From assembly GCA_934320645.1 (NCBI GenBank), contig CAKRFP010000001.1:1-64000 (forward strand): a stretch of DNA of 64,000 nt, written 5' to 3'. The stretch is from an uncultured Bariatricus sp. GTDB lineage: Bacteria > Bacillota > Clostridia > Lachnospirales > Lachnospiraceae. A model generated the notes under the pieces. The model was given only the letters and a program-made list of their open reading frames with translations. It was not told the origin of the DNA and did no database searches. Every line of letters starts with the position of its first letter. The first letter of the stretch is position 1. A program made the translations under genes and the position numbers. This document shows, one piece after another, positions 40,893 through 49,716 of the stretch.

Positions 40893-41677
40893 TAGATTTC
40901 CACCTCCGTAGAAAGAAATACCGGTCCGTCTTTACAGATACGTTTGTTGTGCACATTGCTGTGCGCATCCTTTTCTTTTGACTTGCATACGCACGCAAGA
41001 CAGGCACCGATTCCACATGCCATTCTCTCTTCCAGAGAAATATAGCATTCGATTCCATTTGCTTCTGCATACTGTTTGATCGCACGGAGCATCGGAGTTG
41101 GTCCGCAGGCATAGATCATATCTGCTTCCAGTGCATTCTCACGGATCGCATCCATGACATTTCCCTTTGTTCCGACACTGCCATCTTCTGTTGAGATATA
41201 AAGCTCTCCTGCCTGTTCAAATTCTTTTTTCAGGAAGGTATGTGCATCACGGTATCCAACCACGATCTGCTTTTTCTCACATTCCATCTGCTTTGCAAGC
41301 TCCAGGATCGGCGGCACACCGATTCCTCCTCCCATCAGAAATACCTTCTTTCCTTCGGCCTTCTCAAACGGGAATCCATTACCAAGTGGTCCGATCACCG
41401 GAATTGTATCTCCTGCCTTCATCCGTGAAAATTCTTCTGTTCCGGTTTTTTCCCCTGTTACACGGTAAACCACACGAAGTTTTCCACCTTCTTTATCGAT
41501 CTCACAGATACTGATCGGGCGTGGAAGAAGCTTGCTTCCATCATTGGTATACATGGAAATAAACTGTCCCGGTCTTGCACTCCCTGCTGCTTCTGTCTGG
41601 ATCCACATACTGAAGATTCCATCTGCAAGCAATTCCTGCGATACAACCTTTGCCTGTTCTTTTTTCTTTGTAGTCAT
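40892..41677 (-). CDS. pyrK: dihydroorotate dehydrogenase B, electron transfer subunit
   Basis: A 261-residue ferredoxin-reductase-type protein. The FAD site is ARPGQFISMY with LPRPISICEI; the NAD site is FLMGGGIGVPPILELAKQ. The [2Fe-2S] cluster is bound near the C-terminus by CGIGACLACVC and the later Cys of KRICKDGPVF. It passes electrons from PyrD to NAD+. Position between pyrF and pyrD is canonical. Confidence 0.95.
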   Translation of the reverse strand: MTTKKKEQAKVVSQELLADGIFSMWIQTEAAGSARPGQFISMYTNDGSKLLPRPISICEIDKEGGKLRVVYRVTGEKTGTEEFSRMKAGDTIPVIGPLGNGFPFEKAEGKKVFLMGGGIGVPPILELAKQMECEKKQIVVGYRDAHTFLKKEFEQAGELYISTEDGSVGTKGNVMDAIRENALEADMIYACGPTPMLRAIKQYAEANGIECYISLEERMACGIGACLACVCKSKEKDAHSNVHNKRICKDGPVFLSTEVEI

Positions 41678-41748
41678 CTTCTATTCTCCTATAATCCGGA
41701 TTTGCCGGTATGTCAGAAGCTTCTGTCACACCGGCTCTTTCTTTTCTC

Positions 41749-42675
41749 TTATCTGTTCTCAAGCGCGCCTTTGATATCTGCTACCATGGCTTCTACTGCT
41801 GCACGGGATGCATCTCCAAAGTTCTCTGCACCGTATTTTGCATAAGCTTCCTGCTTATATGCTGCAATGATTCCTCTGGATGAGTTTACGATTGCTCCAA
41901 GTCCGTCTTCGTTGAAGAAGTGAACCAGATCTTTTCCTTTTCCGCCCTGTGCACCGTATCCCGGAACCAGAATGTAAGCTTTCGGCATTACTTTACGAAG
42001 GACTTTTCCCATCTCCGGATAAGTAGCGCCTACAACAGCTCCGATGTAGCTGTAATCATCACCCATGCAGTCTGCTCCCCACTCGGCAACCTTTTCTCCG
42101 ACCAGTTCGTAAAGCGGACGTCCGTCGATCAGCCGATCCTGGAATTCTCCACTGGATGGGTTGGATGTCTTAACAAGGATAAAGAGACCTTTTTTCTCTT
42201 CTTTACATACTTCGATAAATGGTTTTACTCCGTCAGATCCAAGATACGGATTCACAGTAGCAAAATCTTCATCGAACGGTACATAGGATTTGCTTCCTAC
42301 CTGAACTCTTCCAAGATGTCCGACAGCATATGCTGCTGAAGTAGAACCGATATCACCTCTCTTGATATCTCCGATGACAACAAGTCCCTTTTCTTTACAG
42401 TAGTCTACCGTCTTCTTGAATGCCTGAAGTCCCGGAATTCCGAACTGTTCGTACATAGCGATCTGCGGTTTAACTGCCGGGATCAGATCATAAGTCTTAT
42501 CCACGATCTCTTTATTGAACTGCCAGATAGCTTCTGCTGCTCCTTCCAGAGTCTCGCCATACTCTGTAAATGCCTTTTTCTGTACCTGCTCTGGTACATA
42601 GGAAAGCATCGGATCCAGTCCGACAACAATAGGTGCTCCTGTTTTTTTAATGTTAGCGACTAATTTGTTAATCAT
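41749..42675 (-). CDS. pyrF: orotidine 5'-phosphate decarboxylase (subfamily 2)
   Basis: A 308-residue OMP decarboxylase of the longer subfamily 2. IVVGLDPML at the N-terminus, the catalytic VIGDIKRGDIGSTSAAY (Lys and Asp pairs), LFILVKTSNPSSGEFQD and ILVPGYGAQGGKGKD are visible. It is the first gene of the pyr run and makes UMP. AGGAGG-like CGGAGGGAATAAG precedes the start. Confidence 0.95.
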   Translation of the reverse strand: MINKLVANIKKTGAPIVVGLDPMLSYVPEQVQKKAFTEYGETLEGAAEAIWQFNKEIVDKTYDLIPAVKPQIAMYEQFGIPGLQAFKKTVDYCKEKGLVVIGDIKRGDIGSTSAAYAVGHLGRVQVGSKSYVPFDEDFATVNPYLGSDGVKPFIEVCKEEKKGLFILVKTSNPSSGEFQDRLIDGRPLYELVGEKVAEWGADCMGDDYSYIGAVVGATYPEMGKVLRKVMPKAYILVPGYGAQGGKGKDLVHFFNEDGLGAIVNSSRGIIAAYKQEAYAKYGAENFGDASRAAVEAMVADIKGALENR

Positions 42676-42710
42676 CTTATTCCCTCCGGTTTTCTATTTA
42701 TATTTTTACT

Positions 42711-42738
42711 GTAACAGAAAATATTGTCTTTTTGTTAC
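42711..42738. promoter_or_regulatory. inverted repeat upstream of pyrF
   Basis: GTAACA (42711-42716) and TGTTAC (42733-42738) flank a centre with further AAAA/TTTT pairing, 36-63 bases before pyrF. It could be an operator or a weak RNA hairpin. I see no clear PyrR attenuator (no antiterminator/terminator pair) in the leader. Confidence 0.35.
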
Positions 42739-42785
42739 CTGAAAAAAAATATTCTTTACTTATGATATCATATTAAAAACTAAAA

Positions 42786-42809
42786 GGGAATGCCGTTTTC
42801 GGCATTCCC
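42786..42809 (-). terminator. terminator of the ftsEX-ctpA operon
   Basis: GGGAATGCCG-TTTT-CGGCATTCCC is a perfect ten-base stem with tetraloop, followed on the minus strand by TTTTAGTTTTTAAT, 13 bases beyond the ctpA stop. Confidence 0.9.
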
Positions 42810-42821
42810 TCCGGATTTCTG

Positions 42822-44030
42822 TTATTGATTGATTTTATTTCTTACCTGTTCCAGTGCTGCATCAAGCTGATTATCTGCATCCGGATTATTCTCATCCTGC
42901 TGATATTCAACTTCTACGTCCGGTGTAATTCCTTTTTTGTGAATATTTCTTCCATTCGGAGTATAGTACTCAGCCATTGTCAGCTTCACACAGGTTCCGT
43001 CTCCAAGATCAAAGATCTGCTGAACGATTCCTTTTCCGTAAGTTGTTGTTCCCACGATCGGTCCAAGTCCGTAGTCCTGGATCGCTCCGGCAAAAATCTC
43101 GGAAGCACTTGCACTGTTGCCGTCAACAACAACCGCCATCGGCTTCGTAAACTGGTGTTCATCATCCGATGAGATCACCTCTTCGTGACCACTTTTGTCT
43201 TTTGTTGACACGATCGTACCTTTTGGCAGAAGCAGATCCAGCATCTGCGTGACTGTCGCAAGATTGCCTCCCGGATTCGCCCGAAGATCAACCACAAGTC
43301 CTTTCATCCCCTGGTCCTCCAGACTGTCAAGTGCACTCTTGAACTGGTCATAGGTCACACTGTCAAATTCCGTAACCCGGATATAACCGATCTGGTCATC
43401 CTTCATTTCAGACTTGACTGTCTCCACCTGGATTTTTCTCCGAGTAACTGTCATCGTCACTTCCTTCGCATCATCCCCACGCAGGACTGTGATATCAACG
43501 GTTGTATTCTCTACACCGCGGATCAGCTGTACAACATCGGAAAGATCCATTCCACTTACGTCCTTATCTCCAACCTTATACAGAATATCATTTGCCTGGA
43601 TACCTGCTTCATTCGCCGGGCTGTTCTCATAAACCTGAACTGCAGTGATCACCTTAGTTTCTTGATTCTGTGAAAAAACAACTCCGATTCCCGAATACTC
43701 TCCCGAAGTTGACTCCTGCAGGGATTTGGTCTGTTCTTCATCATAATATACAGAATACGGATCTCCCAGTGCATTAATGTATCCACTGTAAAGTCCGTTC
43801 TCCAGATCTTCTTCTTTCAAATCATCTGTATAAAGATAATTTTCATCAATCAGCTTTTTCAGTTTATTCAGTTTTTTCTCTTCCTGCGCATTTACGACCT
43901 TTTCCTGACTGGTTCCAAGGTCTACACCTGCGACATTCATAATTCCAAGTGCCGCAGCACCTACCATAAACATGGCGAGGGCGCCTGCAAGCGCCCCCTT
44001 CCAAAAATTCTTTTTATTATTTTCCATCAT
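42822..44030 (-). CDS. S41 family carboxyl-terminal processing peptidase
   Basis: A 402-residue CtpA-like protease. An N-terminal anchor helix (about 10-34, LAGALAMFMVGAAALGIMNV) is followed by a PDZ domain (GIGVVFSQNQETKVITAVQVYENSPA) and the S41 core. The catalytic Ser lies in DGNSASASEIFAGAIQD and the Lys in GTTTYGKGIVQ. It would cut envelope proteins outside the cell. It follows the M23 peptidase gene by 29 bases, suggesting that it processes or degrades a cell-wall hydrolase of this operon; that link is an inference. Confidence 0.9.
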   Translation of the reverse strand: MMENNKKNFWKGALAGALAMFMVGAAALGIMNVAGVDLGTSQEKVVNAQEEKKLNKLKKLIDENYLYTDDLKEEDLENGLYSGYINALGDPYSVYYDEEQTKSLQESTSGEYSGIGVVFSQNQETKVITAVQVYENSPANEAGIQANDILYKVGDKDVSGMDLSDVVQLIRGVENTTVDITVLRGDDAKEVTMTVTRRKIQVETVKSEMKDDQIGYIRVTEFDSVTYDQFKSALDSLEDQGMKGLVVDLRANPGGNLATVTQMLDLLLPKGTIVSTKDKSGHEEVISSDDEHQFTKPMAVVVDGNSASASEIFAGAIQDYGLGPIVGTTTYGKGIVQQIFDLGDGTCVKLTMAEYYTPNGRNIHKKGITPDVEVEYQQDENNPDADNQLDAALEQVRNKINQ

Positions 44031-44059
44031 TTACTCTTTCATACCTGTTATGTATTATC

Positions 44060-45223
44060 TTACAGATAGTTCAGTGGATTGACCGGTACACCACCTACAT
44101 GAACTTCAAAGTGAAGATGTGGTCCTGTGGAAATTCCGGTCGTACCAACCGCTCCAATAGCCTGCCCTTTTGCTACAGTCTGTCCTACACTGACATTCAT
44201 AACACTTAAATGCTGATACCATGTCTGCATACCATTTCCATGATTGATTACGATATAATTTCCACGGGCACTGTTGTACTGTGCGGTAATAACAGTACCT
44301 GAATCAGCCGCATATACTGTTGCTCCGTAACCTGCACCATAATCAATTCCATCGTGGCTGCTTGTTGCACCTGCTGTCGGAGCAACACGTCCACCGAATC
44401 CACTGGTAATCGATGCTCCTGGCACCGGATGTGCAAGCACTCCGCTACCGGATGCACTTGCCCCGCTGTTTGAACTTCCTGAGCTGCTTGAACTTGAAGA
44501 AGATGCTGATGAAGCTGCCGCTGCTGCCTGAGCAGCCGCCGTTGCTTCTGCTTCTTTTCTGCGGGCTTCTGCCGCCTCTGCTTCTGCAATCAGCTGCTTC
44601 AGCTTGTCAGCATTACTGCTGATCTCAGATGTCAGATTATCGATCTGAATATTTTTATCAGCAAGAAGCTTTTCTACATTTGCCTGTTCTCCCGCAAGTT
44701 CATCCTGCAGGCTTTCCAGCTCTGCATACTCTTTTTTAAGTGCATTTTCTCTGTTCTCGACATCTTTTCTTGTATCTTCGTATTCTACAAGAAGTTCACG
44801 GTCGCATTCAGAAATCTTGTTGATGTATTCTGCTTTATTCAGCAGATCCGCGATACTGTTCGCTTCCATCAGAATTTCCAGGAATTCATTGCTTCCGTTC
44901 TCATACATATACTTGATGCGCAGTTTCATCGTCTGATACTGGTCATCTTCATTTGCTTTCGCAGTCACCAGCTCCGTCTCTGCATCATTGATCTCATTCT
45001 CTTTTGCAGACAGATCTGACTGTGTCTTTTCCATCTTCGATACAATGGAATCTAATTCAGAAGAAAGTTCCGACTTCTCCGCCTCAGCCGTATTCTTCTG
45101 CTGCTCCAGCTCCTGCTGCTTCTTTTTCGCATCCGAAATATCATCAGCCTGTGCCGGAATTACCATACCGAAGCAAAGTGTAAATGCAAGAAATGCTCCA
45201 AGTACTTTTTTCCCTCTTATCAT
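44060..45223 (-). CDS. secreted coiled-coil M23 endopeptidase (EnvC/PcsB-like murein hydrolase or activator)
   Basis: A 387-residue exported protein. The signal peptide (about 1-27) ends at AQADD. Residues 30-250 are a long coiled coil (KKKQQELEQQKNTAEAEK onwards), then an Ala/Ser-rich linker, then an M23 LytM domain: SSHDGIDYGAGYG with the metal-binding His and Asp, and GPHLHFEVHVGG with HLH. All zinc ligands appear intact, so it may be an active peptidase, unlike degenerate EnvC. Coiled coil plus catalytic domain directly after ftsX matches the PcsB/EnvC systems in which FtsEX controls cell-wall cleavage at division. Confidence 0.88.
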   Translation of the reverse strand: MIRGKKVLGAFLAFTLCFGMVIPAQADDISDAKKKQQELEQQKNTAEAEKSELSSELDSIVSKMEKTQSDLSAKENEINDAETELVTAKANEDDQYQTMKLRIKYMYENGSNEFLEILMEANSIADLLNKAEYINKISECDRELLVEYEDTRKDVENRENALKKEYAELESLQDELAGEQANVEKLLADKNIQIDNLTSEISSNADKLKQLIAEAEAAEARRKEAEATAAAQAAAAASSASSSSSSSSGSSNSGASASGSGVLAHPVPGASITSGFGGRVAPTAGATSSHDGIDYGAGYGATVYAADSGTVITAQYNSARGNYIVINHGNGMQTWYQHLSVMNVSVGQTVAKGQAIGAVGTTGISTGPHLHFEVHVGGVPVNPLNYL

Positions 45224-45249
45224 ATTCGTCTCCCTTAAATATTATGCGA

Positions 45250-46158
45250 CTAGACTCTTAAGTGCTTTCTAATCGTAAAGAAACTTCCTACAAAACCAAT
45301 TCCGATTCCAAGTAAAAGTCCGACCGGAAGAAGTGTCTTATATACCTGTCCGACCGGAAGGAAATCCAGAATATTATTCAGCAGACTGAATTTTGTAAGA
45401 ATATAAGTAATTGCTTTGTTATAAAGTATATAAAGGATACCAAGCGGAATTGCCGCACCGACAAGACCGATCAGAATACCTTCAATAATGAATGGCGCAC
45501 GTACAAATCCATCCTTCGCACCAATATATTTCATGATCGCAATCTCTTCTCTTCGGACAGTAATACCCATTGTAACCGTATTGCTGATCAGGAAAATCGA
45601 TACTGCCAGAAGAATTGCAATGATAACAGCAGATACATACCATACCAGCTTATTCACACTGTTCAGTGTATTGGCTACCGTATCTGATTTATTGACTTTA
45701 CGGACACCATCAAGGCTCTCTGCAAAAGAAACCAGCTTCTTCTGTGAAGCCACATCCGTCATATATACTTCATAGTTATCTGATCCGGCAAGCGGGTTAT
45801 CATTCTTAAAACCTTCTGCAAGATCACTGGATTCTCCGAAATACTGATCTTTAAATGTCTCCCAGGCCTCATCTGCAGATACATACTTAATTTCTTTTAC
45901 GCCATCCTGACCTTTGAGCTGCTGACCAATATTATCAATCTGCTCCTGTGTAGCATCATCGTTAAAAAATACAGTGATTGCCACACCTTCTTCTGCTTTG
46001 TGTACAATGTACTGGAAGTTCATAACAATTGAGAAAAACAGTCCGAATACAAAGATACATGCAGCCATAGTTGCAACAGATGCCAGTGAAAACATCTTAT
46101 TTCTTCCGATATTCTTAACTCCCTGTTTCATGGAGTATCCAACTGTACTAATCCTCAT
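45250..46158 (-). CDS. ftsX: cell division permease-like protein FtsX
   Basis: A 302-residue membrane protein. One N-terminal helix (about 25-47), an extracellular domain (about 50-165) with KAEEGVAITVFFNDDATQEQID, then three helices with SNTVTMGITVRREEIAIMKYIGA before the second. This is FtsX topology; the extracellular loop contacts the cell-wall hydrolase. The start MRISTVGYSMKQG at 46158 follows GAAGGTGGG and overlaps ftsE by 11 bases. It lacks a typical transport channel and passes ATP-driven motion outward. Confidence 0.93.
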   Translation of the reverse strand: MRISTVGYSMKQGVKNIGRNKMFSLASVATMAACIFVFGLFFSIVMNFQYIVHKAEEGVAITVFFNDDATQEQIDNIGQQLKGQDGVKEIKYVSADEAWETFKDQYFGESSDLAEGFKNDNPLAGSDNYEVYMTDVASQKKLVSFAESLDGVRKVNKSDTVANTLNSVNKLVWYVSAVIIAILLAVSIFLISNTVTMGITVRREEIAIMKYIGAKDGFVRAPFIIEGILIGLVGAAIPLGILYILYNKAITYILTKFSLLNNILDFLPVGQVYKTLLPVGLLLGIGIGFVGSFFTIRKHLRV

Positions 46159-46834
46159 GTTTATACCCACCTTCTTGTTCGTCGCTGACAATGACACCCT
46201 TCTTCATTGTAATAACGCGCTTTTTCATCTCGTTTACAATTTCCTGGTTGTGAGTAACTACCAGAACCGTAGTTCCTCTCTCGTTTGCTTCTTCAAGAAG
46301 TTTCATGATCTCCCATGAGTTTGTCGGATCCAGGTTTCCTGTCGGTTCATCAGCCAGCAAAATAGCAGGCTCATTTACAACAGCTCTGGCAATCGCAACT
46401 CTCTGCTGTTCTCCTCCGGATAATTCCTTCGGGAACGCTTTGTACTTCTGTGCCAGTCCGACAAGTGACAATGCCGCCGGCACTTTCTTTTTGATGACAC
46501 GGGTAGATTTCTCTGTAACCCGCTGTGCAAATGCAATATTTTCATAAATATTACGATCTTTCAGAAGTCTGAAATCCTGGAACACAACGCCGATTCCTCT
46601 TCTGTACTGTGGAATCTGACGATGCTTCATACGGTTCAGGTTCTGACCGTTGACAATGATCGTACCTGACGTCGGATCAATCTCCTTCATCAGAAGACGG
46701 ATCAACGTAGACTTTCCGGAACCGCTGTCTCCAACCACGAACACGAACTCTCCCTGTTCGATCCGCAGATTGATACCATTGAGTGCAGCGATACCCTTCG
46801 AGTATTCCTTAGTAACTTCTCTAAGTTCTATCAT
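46148..46834 (-). CDS. ftsE: cell division ATP-binding protein FtsE
   Basis: A 228-residue ABC ATPase. Walker A GDSGSGKSTLI near residue 35, Q-loop VFQDFRLLKDRNIYENIAFA, signature LSGGEQQRVAIARAVV, Walker B AILLADEPTGNLDP and switch His in VVTHNQEIV. The FRLLKDRN segment after the Q-loop is characteristic of FtsE. It is the first gene of ftsE-ftsX-M23-ctpA, 34 bases after the PucR-type regulator. Confidence 0.95.
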   Translation of the reverse strand: MIELREVTKEYSKGIAALNGINLRIEQGEFVFVVGDSGSGKSTLIRLLMKEIDPTSGTIIVNGQNLNRMKHRQIPQYRRGIGVVFQDFRLLKDRNIYENIAFAQRVTEKSTRVIKKKVPAALSLVGLAQKYKAFPKELSGGEQQRVAIARAVVNEPAILLADEPTGNLDPTNSWEIMKLLEEANERGTTVLVVTHNQEIVNEMKKRVITMKKGVIVSDEQEGGYKHED

Positions 46835-46868
46835 ATGCTCCTCCTAATTATCCATACTCCGATATAAC

Positions 46869-47957
46869 TTAATACTCCAGTGTTTCCATGTATTTCATAT
46901 ATTTGACTACCATCAGCGCAATCTTGAATGTGATCGCATCCTCGAATACACGCAGATCCAGTCCTGTGCTCTTCTGCAGTTTGTCAAGACGATATACCAG
47001 CGTATTTCTGTGAATATACAGCTGTCTTGATGTCTCGGAAACATTCAGGCTGTTCTCAAAGAACTTGTTGATGGTCGTGAGCGTCTCTTCATCAAATTCG
47101 TCCGGAGATTTCCCCTCAAAAATTTCACGGATAAACATCTTGCAGAGCGGAATTGGAAGCTGATAGATCAGTCGTCCGATTCCAAGCGCACTATATGCAA
47201 TAACTTCCTTCTCGTCGAAGAAGATCTTTCCTACATCCAGGGCAAGCTTTGCCTCTTTGTATGACTTGGATACTTCTTTGATGTCATTGACGATCGTACC
47301 GTATGCGATACGGACATTCTCTTCTCCTTCTGCTTTCAGGAGATCCAGAATCTCATGAGCAGTCTTGTCCATCTCCGGATAGCCATCGCCAGGGCCTAAT
47401 TCTTTTACTACAATGATATTCTTCTCATCAACAGCAGTAATGAAGTCCTTGCCTTTTCCACCCAGAACAGAACGGAGACTGTCAAGCGCACTGACATCTC
47501 TTTCCCGAGAAGTCTCAACTATAAAGATATCACGTTTTACTTCTGTGTCAATATGTAATTTTTTGGCGCGATTATAAATATCCACCAGAAGAAGGTTGTC
47601 AAGAAGAAGATTTTTGATGAAATTATCCTTGTCAAAACGCTCCTTATATGCCACCAGAAGATTCTGAATCTGGAAGGCTGCAATCTTTCCAACCATGTAA
47701 ACATCCTCACTTCCGCCATTGGCGATCAGAATGTATTCCAGCTGATGTTCGTCATAAATTTTGAAAAACTGATATCCCTGAATCACCTGGCTCTCTGCCG
47801 GAGATTCTACAAACGAAAGAACGGCATTCTCATAATCTCCAGGCTCTGGAAATGTCGTAGCCAAAGTCTTTCCATCTGTGTCCATCACACCAAGATCAAT
47901 CCTTGTAATTGATTTCAAGCCTTCAATCGTGTTTTGCAGTATCTGATTTGATATCAT
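46869..47957 (-). CDS. PucR/CdaR-type transcriptional regulator
   Basis: A 362-residue regulator. The N-terminal part (1-120) resembles a sugar-diacid/PAS-like sensing domain (TRIDLGVMDTDGKTLATTFPEPGDYENAV). The middle is a GGDEF-like divergent domain (about 130-270, NIIVVKELGPGDGYPEMDK). The C-terminus carries the PucR helix-turn-helix: NVSETSRQLYIHRNTLVYRLDKLQKSTGLDLR. Such proteins usually respond to small metabolites. It is encoded 34 bases upstream of ftsE in the same direction, so it may be cotranscribed with, and perhaps regulate, the division module. GGAGGATGGAGGAGAGAT precedes the start. Confidence 0.83.
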   Translation of the reverse strand: MISNQILQNTIEGLKSITRIDLGVMDTDGKTLATTFPEPGDYENAVLSFVESPAESQVIQGYQFFKIYDEHQLEYILIANGGSEDVYMVGKIAAFQIQNLLVAYKERFDKDNFIKNLLLDNLLLVDIYNRAKKLHIDTEVKRDIFIVETSRERDVSALDSLRSVLGGKGKDFITAVDEKNIIVVKELGPGDGYPEMDKTAHEILDLLKAEGEENVRIAYGTIVNDIKEVSKSYKEAKLALDVGKIFFDEKEVIAYSALGIGRLIYQLPIPLCKMFIREIFEGKSPDEFDEETLTTINKFFENSLNVSETSRQLYIHRNTLVYRLDKLQKSTGLDLRVFEDAITFKIALMVVKYMKYMETLEY

Positions 47958-48063
47958 ATTATCTCTCCTCCATCCTCCGTGGTTCTATACACTTTGTACA
48001 ATCTACATCCCCCATAACTGTGGACTTAGCCATATGCATATATAATACTTTAATACATATTAC

Positions 48064-48106
48064 CAAAAAAATAAAGAGGAAATCACATTTTTTTATGCAT
48101 TTCCTC
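48064..48106 (-). terminator. terminator of the WecG/TagA gene
   Basis: GAGGAAAT (48076-48083) pairs with ATTTCCTC (48099-48106); inner ATGC/GCAT-like pairing extends it. The minus-strand side continues with TTTATTTTTTTGG. Located 82 bases beyond the WecG-like stop. Confidence 0.75.
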
Positions 48107-48187
48107 AATTAAGTTTATTATAAAATTTATTCTGTCGAAAAAGATTATTTGATTTTTTTTATTATTTTCAGTCTTTTGTAGCTTCAA

Positions 48188-48865
48188 TTATATTTCTTTT
48201 CTTTTTTGCTCCTTTCTGATCTCCCGCTTCAAAATCTTTTTGCCGATGAAATTTTTCAGATGATCTGCCCATCTTTCTCCGGTTGCAAAGGAGGCTATAT
48301 TATGTCCTGTTCCAAGCCACATTCTGGTATTGAGCTGCTCCTGACACCGAAGGATAAACTGTTCCTGCCCCGGAAAATCCATACTGGCGATCACACAGTC
48401 CGCTTCTCCTCCATTGATCAGGTTGGTGATCCTGTCGTCCTCACTTTCATCCTGAGGCACTGCTTTCATCCCGACAATTTCGATTCCGCCGTACGCTTCA
48501 TGCAGATAGCTTTGCAGACGCTCTCCCTCTTCCTCTGAACCTGCCAGTATAAAAATCTTGAAGTGATTCTTATGAAAATAGTGGAATATCATCTTCAGCA
48601 ATGTCTGGTTCTCCAGCTCCTGGATCCGCTTTCTGTCCGTGATCTTCGCTGCTTCAAGAATTGCCATATCTCCCGGAAGCAGAAGATCCAGCTTCTCCAG
48701 TTCTTCTTTCATACCATCAAGCTGCGCCGCTCTCATCAGCGTATTCACAGTGACAATATCCACTGTATTCAGTTCTTCTGTCTGCATATATTCTGTAATG
48801 ATCTTCATCGCATCTTTTGCCGTACAGTTATCAAGCTGTACGTCCAATACGTTTATCTTTTCACT
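48188..48865 (-). CDS. WecG/TagA/CpsF family glycosyltransferase (GT26)
   Basis: A 225-residue member of the GT26 family. Visible features: NVLDVQLDNCTAKDAMKII, TVNTLMRAAQLDGM, LLLPGDMAILEAAKI, FKIFILAGSEEEGERLQSYL and VIASMDFPGQEQFI. The normal motif in this family is PKQE; here it reads FPGQEQF. The C-terminal part is shorter and the ending very basic. TagA adds ManNAc to lipid-linked GlcNAc in teichoic-acid linkage synthesis. The promoter at 48911-48939 starts transcription near 48904, excluding the TTG start at 48907; the ATG at 48865 (MSEKINVLD) is preferred, with one at 48886 possible. It is alone in its unit, away from teichoic-acid genes. Confidence 0.78.
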   Translation of the reverse strand, partial: SEKINVLDVQLDNCTAKDAMKIITEYMQTEELNTVDIVTVNTLMRAAQLDGMKEELEKLDLLLPGDMAILEAAKITDRKRIQELENQTLLKMIFHYFHKNHFKIFILAGSEEEGERLQSYLHEAYGGIEIVGMKAVPQDESEDDRITNLINGGEADCVIASMDFPGQEQFILRCQEQLNTRMWLGTGHNIASFATGERWADHLKNFIGKKILKREIRKEQKRKEI

Positions 48866-48910
48866 CATTTGCCTCACCCGTTCCATATTCTCGGTTTTTG
48901 CGGTCAAGCG

Positions 48911-48939
48911 ATTATATCAAACATACAGCGTTTTTTCAA
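48911..48939 (-). promoter_or_regulatory. sigma-A promoter of the WecG/TagA gene
   Basis: Minus strand: TTGAAA (48934-48939), 17-base spacer, perfect TATAAT (48911-48916). The predicted transcript start near 48904 lies downstream of the longest possible reading-frame start, which fixes a shorter protein. Confidence 0.75.
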
Positions 48940-48980
48940 CAAACGTTGCAAAATATTCACATTTTTTAAAATTTGTAATA

Positions 48981-49193
48981 TTATTGTAAATTCCCGGTCT
49001 CTTTCTTTCTGGATTTTTTGGAAATGATTCCTCCGATCCGTCCGGTTTCTTTGGATGACAGACTTTTCCAACCATTGTCCAGAACTTTGTCGAGAAGTCC
49101 AAGCTCCTCTGCAATCTCGTATTTTACCCGTTCACTTTGCTCCAGATTTGGAATATCTTCACGTCTGATTTTCTTTGTCTTTGCACTTTTCAT
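48981..49193 (-). CDS. alpha/beta-type small acid-soluble spore protein
   Basis: A 70-residue SASP. The family core appears as VKYEIAEELGLLDKVLDNGWKSL followed by SSKETGRIGGIISKK; the EELGL, the Gly-Trp and the GRIGG DNA-contact region are diagnostic. The basic ends (MKSAKTKKIRRED; KKSRKKETG) are normal for DNA binding. These proteins coat spore DNA and are degraded by GPR at germination. AAGGAG precedes the ATG at 49193. A long upstream frame extension is without ribosome site and non-conserved. Expression by sigma-G is expected, but I could not see a clear sigma-G promoter. Confidence 0.88.
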   Translation of the reverse strand: MKSAKTKKIRREDIPNLEQSERVKYEIAEELGLLDKVLDNGWKSLSSKETGRIGGIISKKSRKKETGNLQ

Positions 49194-49335
49194 GGTTTTC
49201 AACTCCTTTTTCAGAGTATTTCCAAAAATCATACATTTTATACATTCCGATCTGTTCCGCGTCAAATATCTGCTGCCCTTTCCTCTCTGACACATCGTGC
49301 CTTTTGTTTCAGACTCCACTCTTATGAAACAAAAC

Positions 49336-49403
49336 GAAGCCGGAAACCTCTGAACCTTCCTTAAAATCATCTTTAAAGACTGGTTCCGTTCGCTTCCGGC
49401 TTC
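49336..49403 (-). terminator. terminator of the PadR-DUF1700-DUF4097-PspC operon
   Basis: GAAGCCGGAA (49336-49345) pairs perfectly with TTCCGGCTTC (49394-49403); an inner GGAAC/GTTCC-type pairing probably extends it. The minus-strand 3' side is GTTTTGTTTC. It lies 48 bases past the PspC stop. Confidence 0.7.
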
Positions 49404-49450
49404 TTTATCTATCTGTTTTTTTATATCTGCAAAATCCATTTACCGGCTTT

Positions 49451-49642
49451 TTATTCCGGATCTGGGATCACAACCGCCGCAACAAAATAGGCAACCACAG
49501 CTGTTCCGCAGCTTACGCATGCAAGCAGCACTCCTCCAAGCCTGATCAGTGTCGGATCGATATCAAAATACTCTCCAAGTCCGCCACATACACCGCAGAT
49601 CTTGCGGTTTGTTACTGATCTGTATAATCTTTTCTTTTCCAT
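49451..49642 (-). CDS. PspC domain membrane protein
   Basis: A 63-residue PspC-domain protein: KRLYRSVTNRKICGVCGGLGEYFDIDPTLIRL with the signature CGGLGEYFDIDP, then one hydrophobic helix (GVLLACVSCGTAVVAYFVAAVVI). PspC proteins take part in envelope-stress responses, for example phage-shock. It is the last gene of the PadR-controlled operon. AAAGGAGGAAC precedes the ATG. Confidence 0.9.
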   Translation of the reverse strand: MEKKRLYRSVTNRKICGVCGGLGEYFDIDPTLIRLGGVLLACVSCGTAVVAYFVAAVVIPDPE

Positions 49643-49716
49643 AAAAGTTCCTCCTTTTTGCGTTTCTTCTATTATAAATGTGTTTCATCTGATACATTTT
49701 TCTGTCTATGTTAATT

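Noticed and set aside
48866..48907. TTG start giving a 239-residue WecG/TagA protein
   Set aside because: The consensus promoter at 48911-48939 starts transcription about at 48904, after that codon.
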